Shown here piece after piece: positions 36,481 through 47,843 of a stretch of DNA of 64,000 nucleotides. This stretch comes from Levilactobacillus mulengensis (GTDB lineage Bacteria > Bacillota > Bacilli > Lactobacillales > Lactobacillaceae): contig NZ_RHNW01000010.1 of the NCBI RefSeq assembly GCF_003946045.1, positions 1 through 64,000 on the forward strand, given 5' to 3'. Numbering within the stretch: position 1 is the first letter of the stretch; every line of letters starts with the position of its first letter. Made by a program: the position numbers and the translations under genes. The notes beneath the pieces are model-generated. The model did no database searches and was not told the origin of the DNA. It saw nothing but the letters and a program-made list of their open reading frames with translations.

Positions 36481-37491
36481 ATGACTGTAAAGATTGGTAT
36501 TAATGGTTTCGGACGTATCGGCCGTTTGGCTTTCAAGCGGATTCACGAACTCCACTCAAGTGACATCGAAGTTGTTGCCATCAACGATTTGACGACACCT
36601 TCAATGTTGGCTTACTTGTTGAAGTATGACTCAACTCATGGTCGTTTCCCTGGCGAAGTTTCCGCTACGGACAAGGGCATCGTGGTTGACGGTAAGGAAT
36701 ACCCTGTTTACGCTGACCCTAAGGCTCAAGACATTCCTTGGGTTAAGAACGACGGTGTTGACTTCGTTCTCGAATGTACCGGTTTCTACACTTCCGAAGA
36801 AAAGGCTCACGCCCACATCGATGCTGGTGTTAAGCGGGTATTAGTATCTGCTCCAGCCGGTGCCGTTACGACGGTTGTTCCTGGTGTTAACATGGACGCT
36901 TTAAGCAAGGACGATGTTATCGTTTCTGCTGGTTCTTGCACCACGAACTGTTTAGCACCTATGGCTTACTTCATGAACGAAGAATTCGGGATCAAGGCCG
37001 GGACTATGACCACGATTCACGCGTTCACTGCTACCCAACAAATCTTGGATGGCCCTCGTGGTAAGAAGATGCGTAACAACCGTACTGCCAGTGTTAACAC
37101 GATTCCTCACTCAACTGGTGCCGCTAAGGCTATCGGTTTAGTTATCCCTGACTTAAAGGGTAAGTTACAAGGCCACGCACAACGTGTTCCTTTGACTGAC
37201 GGTTCTTTGACGGAATTAGTTACTGTTCTGGACAAGAAGGTTACTGCTGACGAAATCAACGACGCTATGAAGAAGCACACTGAAGGTAACGAAGCCTTTG
37301 GTTACAACGCCGACGAAATCGTTTCTTCAGACATCATCGATGATGACCACGGTTCTGTCTTTGACCCAACCCAAACTGAAGTTACGACTAACGGTGACAC
37401 CCAATTAGTTAAGACTGTTTCATGGTACGACAACGAATGGGGCTTCACTTGCAACATGGTCCGGACTTTATTGCACTTCGCAACTCTCTAA
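36481..37491 (+). CDS. gap: Glyceraldehyde-3-phosphate dehydrogenase
   Basis: Gap oxidises glyceraldehyde-3-phosphate to 1,3-bisphosphoglycerate with NAD+ in lower glycolysis. The 336-residue protein begins with the NAD-binding [18 protein letters not shown] and has catalytic C153 in [13 protein letters not shown] 36481 follows GGAGG at good spacing; an upstream in-frame start is rejected. Codon use is highly biased (Gln almost always CAA, abundant GCT, GGT and CGT), unlike most genes in the window, as expected for a very abundant protein. Confidence 0.97.
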   Translation: MTVKIGINGFGRIGRLAFKRIHELHSSDIEVVAINDLTTPSMLAYLLKYDSTHGRFPGEVSATDKGIVVDGKEYPVYADPKAQDIPWVKNDGVDFVLECTGFYTSEEKAHAHIDAGVKRVLVSAPAGAVTTVVPGVNMDALSKDDVIVSAGSCTTNCLAPMAYFMNEEFGIKAGTMTTIHAFTATQQILDGPRGKKMRNNRTASVNTIPHSTGAAKAIGLVIPDLKGKLQGHAQRVPLTDGSLTELVTVLDKKVTADEINDAMKKHTEGNEAFGYNADEIVSSDIIDDDHGSVFDPTQTEVTTNGDTQLVKTVSWYDNEWGFTCNMVRTLLHFATL

Positions 37492-37528
37492 TCCGACCGT
37501 TGTAACAGTAGCTTTTAAATAGACTCAC

Positions 37529-37567
37529 GAACGCGGCGGAGGGAGGAATTTCTTCGCTGCGTTTTTT
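37529..37567 (+). terminator. gap terminator
   Basis: ACGCGGCGGAG and CTTCGCTGCGT form a stem with small mismatches, followed by TTTTTTG. Confidence 0.8.
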
Positions 37568-37596
37568 GTAAGTCGTTAAAAATTTGCACAAGTCCT

Positions 37597-37625
37597 TTGA
37601 AATTCGGAGGTAAGTGCTGTATATT
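37597..37625 (+). promoter_or_regulatory. pgk promoter
   Basis: TTGAAA (37597-37602), a 17-base spacer and TATATT (37620-37625), just after the gap terminator. pgk is therefore probably a separate transcript. Confidence 0.75.
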
Positions 37626-37671
37626 GTGAAAGTAATCATTTAAAGATAAGAACTCAAGGAGGATTTCAGAA

Positions 37672-38874
37672 TTGGCTAAATTAACAGTTTCTGATTTAGA
37701 CTTAGAGGGCAAAAAAGTCCTGATGCGGGTCGACTTTAACGTCCCAATCAAAGATGGCGTGATTGGTAACGATAACCGTATCGTTGCTGCATTACCAACG
37801 ATCAAGTACGTAATCGAACATGGTGGCAAGGCCATCCTCTTATCCCACTTAGGTCGGATCAAGAAGGAAGACGACAAGCCAGCATTGTCCATGCGTCCAG
37901 TTGCTGAACGTCTGTCCAACTTGTTAAACAAGCCCGTTACCTTCGTCCCAACGACTGAAGGCAAGCAGCTTGAAGATGCCATTGATGGCTTAAACAATGG
38001 TGACGTCTTAGTGATGGAAAACACCCGTTACGAAGATGTTAAAGACGGCGAATACGTTAAGCGTGAATCCGGCAACGACCCTGAATTGGGCAAGTACTGG
38101 GCTTCATTGGGTGACGTCTTCGTTAACGATGCTTTCGGGACGGCTCACCGTTCTCATGCATCTAACGCCGGTATCGCTGCCAACATGGCCCAAACGGCTG
38201 CTGGCTTCTTGATGGAAAAGGAAATCAAATTCATCGGTGGTGCTGTTGACAACCCAGAACACCCATTTGTTGCTATCTTGGGTGGTGCCAAGGTTTCCGA
38301 CAAGATCGGTGTGATCGACAACTTGTTGGCTAAGGCTGACAAGATTCTTATCGGTGGTGGGATGACTTACACGTTCTACGCTGCTAAGGGTATGAAGATT
38401 GGGAACTCATTGGTTGAAACTGACAAGATTGACTTAGCCAAGGAAATCTTGGACAAGGCCGGCGACAAGCTGGTTCTGCCTGTTGACTCCGTTGTTGCTG
38501 AAAAGTTTGACAACGATGCCGCTCACAAGACGGTTGACGGTGACGTGCCTGATGGCTACATGGCCTTGGACATTGGACCTAAGTCAGTTGCTGAATTCGA
38601 AGACGTTCTGAAGACTGCCAAGACGGTTGTTTGGAACGGCCCAATGGGTGTCTTTGAAATGAGCAACTACGCTGAAGGTACTTTGGAAATTGGTAAGTTC
38701 TTGGGGACCTTGACGGATGCTAAGACGATTGTCGGTGGTGGTGACTCAACTGCTGCTGTTCAACAACTTGGTGTTGCTGACAAGCTTTCCCACATCTCTA
38801 CTGGTGGTGGGGCTTCTCTCGAATACCTCGAAGGGAAGACGTTACCAGGAATTGCCGCAATTTCTGATAAGTAA
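37672..38874 (+). CDS. pgk: Phosphoglycerate kinase
   Basis: Pgk makes ATP from 1,3-bisphosphoglycerate. The 400-residue protein shows [21 protein letters not shown], the [12 protein letters not shown] hinge and [10 protein letters not shown] near the nucleotide site. The start is TTG 37672 (the next residues are [13 protein letters not shown]), eight bases after AAGGAGG. Codon use is strongly biased like gap. It has its own promoter and terminator. Confidence 0.97.
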   Translation: MAKLTVSDLDLEGKKVLMRVDFNVPIKDGVIGNDNRIVAALPTIKYVIEHGGKAILLSHLGRIKKEDDKPALSMRPVAERLSNLLNKPVTFVPTTEGKQLEDAIDGLNNGDVLVMENTRYEDVKDGEYVKRESGNDPELGKYWASLGDVFVNDAFGTAHRSHASNAGIAANMAQTAAGFLMEKEIKFIGGAVDNPEHPFVAILGGAKVSDKIGVIDNLLAKADKILIGGGMTYTFYAAKGMKIGNSLVETDKIDLAKEILDKAGDKLVLPVDSVVAEKFDNDAAHKTVDGDVPDGYMALDIGPKSVAEFEDVLKTAKTVVWNGPMGVFEMSNYAEGTLEIGKFLGTLTDAKTIVGGGDSTAAVQQLGVADKLSHISTGGGASLEYLEGKTLPGIAAISDK

Positions 38875-38883
38875 ATTAATAAA

Positions 38884-38916
38884 GAGCTGTGGTGGTTGTC
38901 ATCACGGCTTTTTATT
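38884..38916 (+). terminator. pgk terminator
   Basis: AGCTGTGGTG pairs with CATCACGGCT around GTTGT and is followed by TTTTATT. Confidence 0.8.
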
Positions 38917-39018
38917 GTGATAGTCGCCGATCATTAAGGGTCTTCGCTGGCTAATCCGGTGGGAATTCGGTAAGATGATGGGCGTAGTCAATTTATTTTT
39001 AGGAAAGGGTGGATTAGG

Positions 39019-39777
39019 TTGCGGATACCACTCATTGCTGGTAACTGGAAAATGAACAAAACGGTAACGGAAGCGCGCAGTTTCGTTGAAGCTGTGCAGG
39101 GGAAGTTACCGGCTGCGGACGTCGTGGAAACGGCGATTGCCGCACCAGCGTTATTTTTACAGACCATGTTAGAGGCAAATACTGAAGATGTGCTGCGCAT
39201 TGGCGCGGAGGCTTGCTACTACGAAGATGACGGGGCGTACACGGGGGAAACTAGCCCACGCGCGCTCCACGAGATGGGGATTCCGTATACCATCGTCGGT
39301 CACTCCGAACGGCGCCGCTACTTTAACGAAACGGATGATGTCATTAACCGGAAAGTCCAAGCGGTTTTCCGAAATGGCATGACCCCAATCGTTTGTTGTG
39401 ACGAAACCATGGGCCGGCGCGAATCTGGTGAAAAAATTCACTGGGTCGTCAACCAGGTGACCGCCGCACTAAAGGGTGTCAGTCCGGAAGATGCTGCGAA
39501 GATCGTGATTGCCTATGAACCCAGTTGGGCGATTGGCAGTGGGACTTCCGCATCGACCGACCAAGCCGAAGAAGGCTGCTACCTGATTCGCCAAACGTTG
39601 GCAGACATTTACTCGGATGATTTAGCCAATGGGGTTCGAATCCTCTACGGTGGGAGCGTCAAGCCCGACAATATTGCTGGCCTGATGGCTAAGAATAATG
39701 TCGATGGCGTGCTCGCTGGGGGCTCTAGTTTGGATGAAACCTCTTTCATTCAGCTGGCGAACTACCAAAATTTGTAA
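39019..39777 (+). CDS. tpiA: Triosephosphate isomerase
   Basis: TpiA interconverts dihydroxyacetone phosphate and glyceraldehyde-3-phosphate. The 252-residue protein has the N-terminal GNWKMNKT with catalytic lysine, the histidine in [11 protein letters not shown], the catalytic glutamate in [11 protein letters not shown] and the phosphate loop YGGSVKPDN. The start is TTG 39019 after GGAAAGGGTGG. Its codon use differs sharply from gap, pgk and eno (many GCG, CGC, CTG and CAG codons), suggesting lower expression. A poor promoter region precedes it. Confidence 0.95.
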   Translation: MRIPLIAGNWKMNKTVTEARSFVEAVQGKLPAADVVETAIAAPALFLQTMLEANTEDVLRIGAEACYYEDDGAYTGETSPRALHEMGIPYTIVGHSERRRYFNETDDVINRKVQAVFRNGMTPIVCCDETMGRRESGEKIHWVVNQVTAALKGVSPEDAAKIVIAYEPSWAIGSGTSASTDQAEEGCYLIRQTLADIYSDDLANGVRILYGGSVKPDNIAGLMAKNNVDGVLAGGSSLDETSFIQLANYQNL

Positions 39778-39793
39778 TTCGAGCAAAATGTGA

Positions 39794-41205
<1,412 letters not shown>

Positions 41206-41221
41206 TTTAAAAAATGAATGT

Positions 41222-41260
41222 GAAGAAGCAAGTCCAGCGATGGGCTTGCTTCTTTTTTTT
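41222..41260 (+). terminator. eno terminator
   Basis: GAAGAAGCAAG pairs with CTTGCTTC plus T residues around a CC..GG loop, followed by eight T residues. Confidence 0.9.
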
Positions 41261-41361
41261 ACATAATTTTTTGTGCGTGAAAAAGAATTTGAAAAATTTG
41301 CGCGAAAAATAAAATAATCGGCGGTTTCTTACGGAGTTAACTTTAACGAGGGGGAATTACA

Positions 41362-42624
41362 ATGATGAATTTTACAAGATTGCGCGTCATGCTGTTGATG
41401 GTTAGTGGCTTTACTGTGGGGATGGGGAGTGTTGGTGTGTTTGGAGGCTCGGTGGCTTGGGCTAAATTGGTGACCGTGGAGCACAAGATAAATGCTTTTA
41501 ATGAGGGCGATACTAAACCTCAGACAGTGCTTTATAAGAAAGAGACACAAAATCTTCAAACTGAAGACGACGTGAAGACATTACCAGCGTTGGAACATTT
41601 TACGTCACAGCATTATTCGGAACATAAAGGACAAGTAACGGTTGTATATAATGGTTCTCTAGCATTGGCACATGTTCATCTGATTTTTGAGATTGAGAAT
41701 GGGAGAATAATTTCTAAACGAGAATCTAAGCCAGAATTAACTCTCGGCGGTCGGTTAGTCTTTGATGTTCCGGCAGGTTATAAGTTGGTTGATGTTGGGG
41801 ATGCTGAGCGCAGAGTACTGTCTTTATCTGAAGAATGGCGTGTTAAGGTTAAGGCCATTTCCACGGGGGAACCTGGTGGGCAAGTGGGTGGTTCTGAAAC
41901 AAACGGCGGACCAAATCCGCAAGTACCTGATACGAAACCAGAACCGAAACCAGAACCGAAACCAGAACCGAAACCAGAACCGAAACCAGAACCGAAACCA
42001 GAACCGAAACCAGAACCGAAACCAGAACCGAAACCAGAACCGAAACCAGAACCGAAACCAGATAAGCCCGCCAAACAACCAGACGCTGGTGACAAGGACG
42101 TAGTGGCCATTCCTAAGCCGCCAGTACCGTCGAAACCACAAACCAAGCCAAGTACACCGCAGGCACCAACGCCACATCCTAGGCCTGTTCAGGTGCCCAC
42201 AATCACGCACCCCATCGGGCAACCGGCCTTGGACGCTGTTTCACGGCCAGGTAAGAAGCCGGTGCCTACGCTGACCACCGCACCCAATACCAGTACCTTG
42301 CCGCAATTGCAGGTGGTCAATCATCCGCTGAGCCATCAAGGGGCTGCGGATTGGTGGCACCCGGTGACGGCAAATGTTACGCCAGATAAGCCAGCTAAGC
42401 GACCAGCTCAGCAGACGCATCAGCCCCAAACGGCTCATCGTCGTCCGGCTGCGAATCCAGCGACTAGTGCTCGGCAGCCAGGTCATATTGCAAAACCAGC
42501 ACAGTCGGCAAAAACGTCGCAGTTACCCCAAACGGATGAACAAACGCTTCCATTGGCGTGGTACGGCGCTAGCGTCCTTCTAGGACTCACCGGTCTGACC
42601 GGGTACCGGCGGATTCGTCGTTAG
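41362..42624 (+). CDS. LPQTD-anchored surface protein with EPKP repeats
   Basis: A 420-residue cell-wall protein. Residues 1-35 form a signal peptide ending near GGSVAWA. A globular region (about 36-175) is of no family I recognise. Residues 194-233 are ten perfect EPKP repeats, and a long Pro/Thr/Lys/His-rich wall-spanning region follows. The C-terminus has the sorting signal LPQTDE (388-393), a hydrophobic segment and the basic tail YRRIRR, so sortase A would attach it to peptidoglycan. GAGGGGG lies seven bases before ATG 41362. The DNA coding for the N-terminal half is visibly richer in A and T than its neighbours, hinting at a transferred domain. Confidence 0.85.
   Translation: MMNFTRLRVMLLMVSGFTVGMGSVGVFGGSVAWAKLVTVEHKINAFNEGDTKPQTVLYKKETQNLQTEDDVKTLPALEHFTSQHYSEHKGQVTVVYNGSLALAHVHLIFEIENGRIISKRESKPELTLGGRLVFDVPAGYKLVDVGDAERRVLSLSEEWRVKVKAISTGEPGGQVGGSETNGGPNPQVPDTKPEPKPEPKPEPKPEPKPEPKPEPKPEPKPEPKPEPKPEPKPDKPAKQPDAGDKDVVAIPKPPVPSKPQTKPSTPQAPTPHPRPVQVPTITHPIGQPALDAVSRPGKKPVPTLTTAPNTSTLPQLQVVNHPLSHQGAADWWHPVTANVTPDKPAKRPAQQTHQPQTAHRRPAANPATSARQPGHIAKPAQSAKTSQLPQTDEQTLPLAWYGASVLLGLTGLTGYRRIRR
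41941..42060 (+). repeat. Ten perfect 12-base tandem repeats (EPKP coding)
   Basis: The unit GAACCGAAACCA occurs exactly ten times without a single difference. All three forward frames stay open across it, as do minus-strand frames, because the unit length is a multiple of three and lacks stops. Such perfect arrays change length readily by slippage or recombination. Confidence 0.97.
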
Positions 42625-42683
42625 TCTGGCAACATTTTGTGCTAAACTAGTTGTTAGACTAAAAATACCGGAGGAATCGCCTA

Positions 42684-44240
42684 ATGAAACGTCAGCACCG
42701 TACCCAACATGATCTCACACGACTCAACGCCATCTTTTTCGGTAGCGTGGTCGGCCTACTTGCTGGGGTCGTCGTCAGCACGTTTCGTTTGGCCATAGAG
42801 CACCTTCTTAAGTTTATGCAAGGAATGTACGGCTGGTTCGGTCAGAACCCGTGGTGGCTCATTCCGTGGGCAATTTTGCTGGTTGCCGTGGCCATTTTGA
42901 TTGGTCACTGGACCAAGGAATCTCCCATGATCAAGGGCTCCGGGATTCCCCAAATTGAAGGGCAACTGGCCGGCGAAATGGACTACGCTTGGTGGCCGGT
43001 TCTGTGGAAGAAGTTTGTCAGTGGGATTCTGGGCATTGGGTCCGGACTGTTTCTGGGACGGGAAGGGCCATCCATTCAATTGGGTGGGACTGTCGCTCAA
43101 GGAGTCGCCGAAGGGTTACACCTGAAGGGCAGCCAACGCCGCTTATTGATTGCCGGCGGGGCCGCAGCTGGCCTGTCAGCCGCATTTAATGCGCCGATTG
43201 CGTCGACGCTGTTTATTTTGGAAGAGGTTTACCATAATTTCTCGACACTGGTTTGGCTCACGTCGCTGACCAGTGCCGTTGTTGCCAACTTTGTTTCAAA
43301 TGAGTTCTTTGGCTTAACGCCAGTGCTGCACATTAACTACCAGCAGGCTTTGCCGTTAAAATATTATTGGTTATTACTGATTTTAGGAATCGGGTTAGGC
43401 CTGCTGGGCTACGTCTATCAGTGGGTCACGCTCCGTGGCGGTAACTGGTATGCGAAGCTCACTTGGTTACCGCAACACCTTGATGGTATCATTCCCTTCT
43501 TGCTGGTCATTCCTATCGGTCTTCTGTGGCCGGTTGCCTTAGGCGGCGGGAATCAGATGATTGTTCTGTTCGCTAAGCATACACCGCTACTCATGCCGTT
43601 AATTGGCTACTTCATTCTGCGGTTCTGCTTTTCAACGATTAGCTATAGTTCCGGTCTGCCAGGTGGGATTTTCCTGCCGATTCTGACATTGGGCGCTTTG
43701 CTCGGTGCGATTGGTGCTCGGTCCTTTGTGTTAGTGGGCTGGTTACCAAAAATCTACGTGGCCAATCTGATCATTTATGCCATGGCTGGTTACTTTGCCG
43801 GTATTTCTAAGGCCCCCTTTACGGCAATCCTACTGATTACCGAAATGGTTGGGACCTTGCATCATTTGATGCCATTGGCTGTGGTTGCCATTGTGGCCTA
43901 TATCACCGTCGATGTCTTGGGTGGCGCGCCAATTTATGAGGCCATGCTCCAGCAGATGGTGGCGCCAGCAGAGGCCAAGACGGCTGGACCGACGGATCGG
44001 ATTGAGTTTGCGGTGAGCGAAGGCTCCGGCCTGGCTGGTCGGCAGGTCCGTGATTTAGTTTGGCCTAAGGGGTCATTGCTGGTCAGCGTTCAACGGGGCG
44101 AGCGGTCCGTGATTCCCCGTGGTGATACCATTTTACGGGCAGGCGATACGTTACTGATTTTTACGTATCAGCGTAACCGAGCGTTCGTCCGCCAACAGCT
44201 TACCCAGTTAAACGATTCTCACCCTCATTTGGCCGATTAA
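42684..44240 (+). CDS. ClC family chloride/proton transporter with RCK_C domain
   Basis: A 518-residue ClC protein: GSGIPQ (85-90), GREGPS with gating glutamate E127, a second glutamate at E181 in FILEEVY and the GGIFLP motif. Glutamates at both positions suggest a chloride/proton exchanger and not a channel. The C-terminal about 75 residues form a TrkA-C/RCK_C regulatory domain. GGAGG precedes ATG 42684. In lactic acid bacteria such proteins may assist acid tolerance; this is inference. Single gene between the surface protein and secG. Confidence 0.9.
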   Translation: MKRQHRTQHDLTRLNAIFFGSVVGLLAGVVVSTFRLAIEHLLKFMQGMYGWFGQNPWWLIPWAILLVAVAILIGHWTKESPMIKGSGIPQIEGQLAGEMDYAWWPVLWKKFVSGILGIGSGLFLGREGPSIQLGGTVAQGVAEGLHLKGSQRRLLIAGGAAAGLSAAFNAPIASTLFILEEVYHNFSTLVWLTSLTSAVVANFVSNEFFGLTPVLHINYQQALPLKYYWLLLILGIGLGLLGYVYQWVTLRGGNWYAKLTWLPQHLDGIIPFLLVIPIGLLWPVALGGGNQMIVLFAKHTPLLMPLIGYFILRFCFSTISYSSGLPGGIFLPILTLGALLGAIGARSFVLVGWLPKIYVANLIIYAMAGYFAGISKAPFTAILLITEMVGTLHHLMPLAVVAIVAYITVDVLGGAPIYEAMLQQMVAPAEAKTAGPTDRIEFAVSEGSGLAGRQVRDLVWPKGSLLVSVQRGERSVIPRGDTILRAGDTLLIFTYQRNRAFVRQQLTQLNDSHPHLAD

Positions 44241-44266
44241 CCAAGCAGGGGGCTGGTAAAAAGTGG

Positions 44267-44295
44267 CTGACTATGATAAATTGGTAAGGTATAGT
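44267..44295 (+). promoter_or_regulatory. Promoter of the secG-est-rnr region
   Basis: CTGACT (44267-44272), a 17-base spacer and TATAGT (44290-44295), 40 bases before secG. The leader contains the short hairpin CCTATTCGATAGG. Confidence 0.55.
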
Positions 44296-44335
44296 TAGAC
44301 CTATTAGACCTATTCGATAGGTAGGAGGCAAATTC

Positions 44336-44572
44336 GTGTATAACTTTTTAATGACCTGTATTTTAATTGTTGCTGTTTTGATTATCATTGCGGTAATGAT
44401 GCAGCCTGCTAAGACCAACGACGCGTTATCCGCTTTATCTGGTGGTGCGGACGACTTATTTGCAAAGGCTAAGCCTCGTGGCTTCGAAGCTTTCATGCAA
44501 AAAGTGACCGTTGTTTTGGGTGCCTTATTCTTTGGGCTGGCAATGGCTTTAGTTTATTTATCTTCACACTAG
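44336..44572 (+). CDS. secG: Preprotein translocase subunit SecG
   Basis: A 78-residue membrane protein with two hydrophobic segments (about 4-22 and 53-74) and the conserved loop LSGGADDLFAKAKPRGFEAF. SecG assists SecYEG translocation. The start is GTG 44336 after GGAGG. It begins the conserved secG-est-rnr-smpB cluster, although a terminator separates it from est. Confidence 0.95.
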   Translation: MYNFLMTCILIVAVLIIIAVMMQPAKTNDALSALSGGADDLFAKAKPRGFEAFMQKVTVVLGALFFGLAMALVYLSSH

Positions 44573-44582
44573 AGTAGAATGT

Positions 44583-44617
44583 GGGCCTCCTGTTTGTTAG
44601 TTACAGGGGGCTTTTTT
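44583..44617 (+). terminator. secG terminator
   Basis: GCCTCCTGT pairs with ACAGGGGGC and runs into TTTTTT. Some read-through to est is likely given the conserved cluster. Confidence 0.8.
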
Positions 44618-44660
44618 ACAGACTACCCGAGTCAAAAATAGCGGAAAGTGGTGGTTTTAC

Positions 44661-45404
44661 ATGATTCGAAAACCAACCCCGCTCTTTTTCGAGCAGGGGC
44701 CTCAAGCAGTGATTCTACTGCACGCTTATTCCGGGAGCTCCAATGACATGCGTATTTTAGCGCGCCGGCTACAGGGTGAAAATTACACCGTGCTGGCGCC
44801 AATCTTTACTGGCCACGCCACGGGGGACCCGGCCGATGTTTTGCGGCTGGGTTCACCGAAGCAGTGGTGGCAGGACACTGAGGACGCGATTGCTTTGTTA
44901 AAGCAACGTGGTTACGAGCGGATTGCCATCTTTGGCCTGTCGTTAGGTGGCTTGTTTGCGACGCGAGCACTCCAGGAACATCCTGAACTTCTCGGTGGTG
45001 GGACGATTGCCTCCCCCGTGATCTACCGGGGACAAACCAACGTTCCGGCGGCATTTATTGAAATGGCTCGTGCCAGCTACCGGGAACAGAACATTACGGG
45101 GGATGACCAAGAACAACGTGTGGCGTGGTTGAAAGACCATTTGAACGCGCAGTTGATGGCCATTCAGGCGTTCGCTGATACGACAGCGACGCATTTAGAC
45201 CGGGTGAAGCAACCCGTCTTCATTGCCCAAGGGGATGCGGATCACATGATCGACCCCCGTTCGGGTAAGTGGTTGGCGGAGGCCTATCCGGCCGACCAAA
45301 TTGATTTTCACGAATACGCAGGAGCAGGTCACGTGTTAACCGTGAACACCGCGCACCGCGCATTAGAAACGGACATTTTAGCTTATCTACAAACAATCTT
45401 TTAA
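44661..45404 (+). CDS. est: Carboxylesterase, alpha/beta hydrolase
   Basis: A 247-residue serine hydrolase of the Est/YvaK family. The nucleophile is S94 in GLSLGG; the acid is probably in GDADHMID and the histidine in GAGHVLT near residue 226. These enzymes cleave short acyl esters or monoacylglycerols; the natural substrate is unknown. It keeps the position between secG and rnr seen in Bacillus. rnr follows after 18 bases. Confidence 0.9.
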   Translation: MIRKPTPLFFEQGPQAVILLHAYSGSSNDMRILARRLQGENYTVLAPIFTGHATGDPADVLRLGSPKQWWQDTEDAIALLKQRGYERIAIFGLSLGGLFATRALQEHPELLGGGTIASPVIYRGQTNVPAAFIEMARASYREQNITGDDQEQRVAWLKDHLNAQLMAIQAFADTTATHLDRVKQPVFIAQGDADHMIDPRSGKWLAEAYPADQIDFHEYAGAGHVLTVNTAHRALETDILAYLQTIF

Positions 45405-45422
45405 AATAACGAGGAATCGATA

Positions 45423-47828
45423 GTGCAAGATAATACATTGAAAACAGATTTAACAGCTTTCTTCCGGTCTCATTCGGAACAGAGCTACACAGTTGAAGAT
45501 ATTTCGGATGCACTCCACTACCACGGTTCAGCTGCTTTTAAGCTGATCGTGCAGGAGTTAGCACAGTTGGAACGCGACGGTCTTGTCCAAGTAACGGACC
45601 ACGGTCATTTTCAATTGGATCCTAGCCAACGGACGTTGACCGGGATTTTCCACGGTAACGACAAGGGCTTTGGCTTTGTCGCATATGATGAAAACAAGAT
45701 TGAACCGGATGCTTACATCGCGCCTAACAACACGTTACGGGCCCTGAACGGCGATACCGTTAAAATCGAAATTGTTCGCGCGGGGGATCCTCGTAGCGGC
45801 AAGGGACCTGAAGGTAAGGTCACGGAAATTGTTGAACACCACTACGAACAAGTTGTTGGTGAATTCTTCAAGACCGAAGACGATAACGGTTATTTGGGTC
45901 AGGTTCGTTTAACGGACAAGAAGGTCATGAAATACAAGTTCTACGTGACCGCTGTTGGCTTGAACCCCACCCCAGGTGAGGTCGTCACGGCTGAAATTAC
46001 CGAATACCCAAGCGATGCGCATCCAGATGCCATGGTTGGGATTGCCAAGCAAGTCATCGGGAGTGTTGATGACCCTGGTATCGATATTTTACAGATTGTG
46101 TACCAACACAATATTCCTTCTGAATTCCCAGAAGAGGTCATGCAGGCCGCTGATGAGATTCCAGATCACGTGCTGCCCGAAGAAATGGCTGGCCGTGAAG
46201 ATATTACGGACCAAGATTTGGTCACCATTGATGGCGAGTCTTCAAAAGACTTGGATGATGCCGTTACCGTTTGGAAATTGCCTAACGGAAACTACCATTT
46301 AGGGGTCCACATCGCTGACGTTTCCCACTATGTTCAAGAAGATTCAATCCTGGACAAGGAAGCCTACAAGCGGGGGACCAGTGTCTACTTGACTGACCGG
46401 GTTATTCCAATGTTGCCACGGCGCTTATCTAATGGGATTTGTTCCTTAAACGAGGGCGAATTGCGGTTATGTATGAGTTGTGACATGGAAATTGATGACT
46501 CCGGGAACGTGGTTAAGCACCGGATTCACCCATCTGTCATGCGTTCTAAGGCGCGAATGACCTACACGGCCGTTAACCAAATCTTGGAAGCTCATGACCC
46601 ATTGACCATGGACCGTTACAAGTCACTTGTCCCAATGTTTGAAGCTATGGGCGAGTTGCACAAGATTTTGGTTAAGCACCGTAAGCGTCGTGGGGCCATT
46701 GATTTTGATGACCGCGAAGCTGAAATCATTGTCGATGACAAGGGCCACGCCGTAGACGTTAAGTTACGGACACGTGGAATCTCCGAACGGATGATTGAAT
46801 CCTTCATGTTGGCAGCTAACGAAACGGTTGCGGAACACTACTTCCGTGCCAAGGTACCTTTCTTATACCGGGTCCACGAAACGCCAGATGGCGACCGTGT
46901 CCGGAGCTTCTTTGAATTCTTAACGGCCTTCGGGATCAACGTTAAGGGTGATGCCGATCACTTACGGCCAAAGATGTTGCAAGGTATTCTGAAGCAGGTT
47001 GCGGGTAAGCCTGAAGAAGCCATGGTTTCTGTGATGATGTTACGGAGCTTGAAGCAAGCCCGTTACGCTGATCAGTCCTTGGGTCACTTTGGGTTGGGCG
47101 CTGAGTTCTACACCCACTTTACGTCACCAATCCGGCGGTACCCAGATACCATGGTTCATCGGATGATTCACTACTACGAAGACCACGGTACCGGCGATAG
47201 CAGCAAGGAAAAGTTTGCCCCAATTCTGGAAGAAATCGGGATTCACACGTCCGAAGCTGAACGTCGTGCCATTGATGCTGAACGTGATACCAACGACATG
47301 AAGATGGCAGAATACATGGCTGACCACGTCGGCGAAGAGTTTGACGCCGTGGTTAGTTCCGTCATGAAATTCGGGATGTTTGTCGAATTGCCAAACACCA
47401 TCGAAGGGTTGATTCACATCAGTCGGATGCAGGATGACTACTACGAATACGTTGAAAAGTATCTGGCCTTAGTTGGGCGCAACACGCGTCGGACTTACCG
47501 GATCGGTCAAGAAATTCGGGTTAAGGTTATCCACGTCGACAAGGAACAAAGTGAAATTGACTTTGAATTATTAAATCCAGAAAAAACACCAACTAGTGAT
47601 TTATTACCACACCGTGAACACCGCTCTCGTGGGGGCAACTTCCACGGTCGGAGCAACAATGGTGGTCATAGTAATGGTAATAATCACGGTGGCAACCGTA
47701 ATGGTGGCAATCACCAGAACGGGAATCAGCGATCATCGAACCAACGTGGTGGGAATAATAGCCAACACCGGAGTAATAACAATGGTGGCGGCCAACACCG
47801 CAACAATTCACAAGGTGGTCGGCACTAA
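45423..47828 (+). CDS. rnr: Ribonuclease R
   Basis: A 3'-5' exoribonuclease (801 residues) that degrades structured RNA and takes part in trans-translation quality control. Domain order: winged helix (1-60), cold-shock domains (about 68-220), RNB domain with SKDLDDAV and HFTSPIRRYPD, S1 domain (about 635-715), then a tail. The tail (about 727-801) is made largely of Gly, Asn, His, Arg and Gln. The start is GTG 45423 after ACGAGG. smpB follows after 15 bases, the usual pairing. Confidence 0.96.
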   Translation: MQDNTLKTDLTAFFRSHSEQSYTVEDISDALHYHGSAAFKLIVQELAQLERDGLVQVTDHGHFQLDPSQRTLTGIFHGNDKGFGFVAYDENKIEPDAYIAPNNTLRALNGDTVKIEIVRAGDPRSGKGPEGKVTEIVEHHYEQVVGEFFKTEDDNGYLGQVRLTDKKVMKYKFYVTAVGLNPTPGEVVTAEITEYPSDAHPDAMVGIAKQVIGSVDDPGIDILQIVYQHNIPSEFPEEVMQAADEIPDHVLPEEMAGREDITDQDLVTIDGESSKDLDDAVTVWKLPNGNYHLGVHIADVSHYVQEDSILDKEAYKRGTSVYLTDRVIPMLPRRLSNGICSLNEGELRLCMSCDMEIDDSGNVVKHRIHPSVMRSKARMTYTAVNQILEAHDPLTMDRYKSLVPMFEAMGELHKILVKHRKRRGAIDFDDREAEIIVDDKGHAVDVKLRTRGISERMIESFMLAANETVAEHYFRAKVPFLYRVHETPDGDRVRSFFEFLTAFGINVKGDADHLRPKMLQGILKQVAGKPEEAMVSVMMLRSLKQARYADQSLGHFGLGAEFYTHFTSPIRRYPDTMVHRMIHYYEDHGTGDSSKEKFAPILEEIGIHTSEAERRAIDAERDTNDMKMAEYMADHVGEEFDAVVSSVMKFGMFVELPNTIEGLIHISRMQDDYYEYVEKYLALVGRNTRRTYRIGQEIRVKVIHVDKEQSEIDFELLNPEKTPTSDLLPHREHRSRGGNFHGRSNNGGHSNGNNHGGNRNGGNHQNGNQRSSNQRGGNNSQHRSNNNGGGQHRNNSQGGRH

Positions 47829-47843
47829 GCGAGGTGACTGAAC

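Noticed and set aside
41941-42060. CRISPR-like array
   Set aside because: The repeats are directly adjacent without spacers and lie within a coding frame; no cas gene is present.
41762-42222. Overlapping frames across the EPKP array, giving NQNR, FGSG or FRFW repeats
   Set aside because: They exist only because the 12-base unit has no stops in other frames; the LPQTD frame has the signal peptide and sorting signal.
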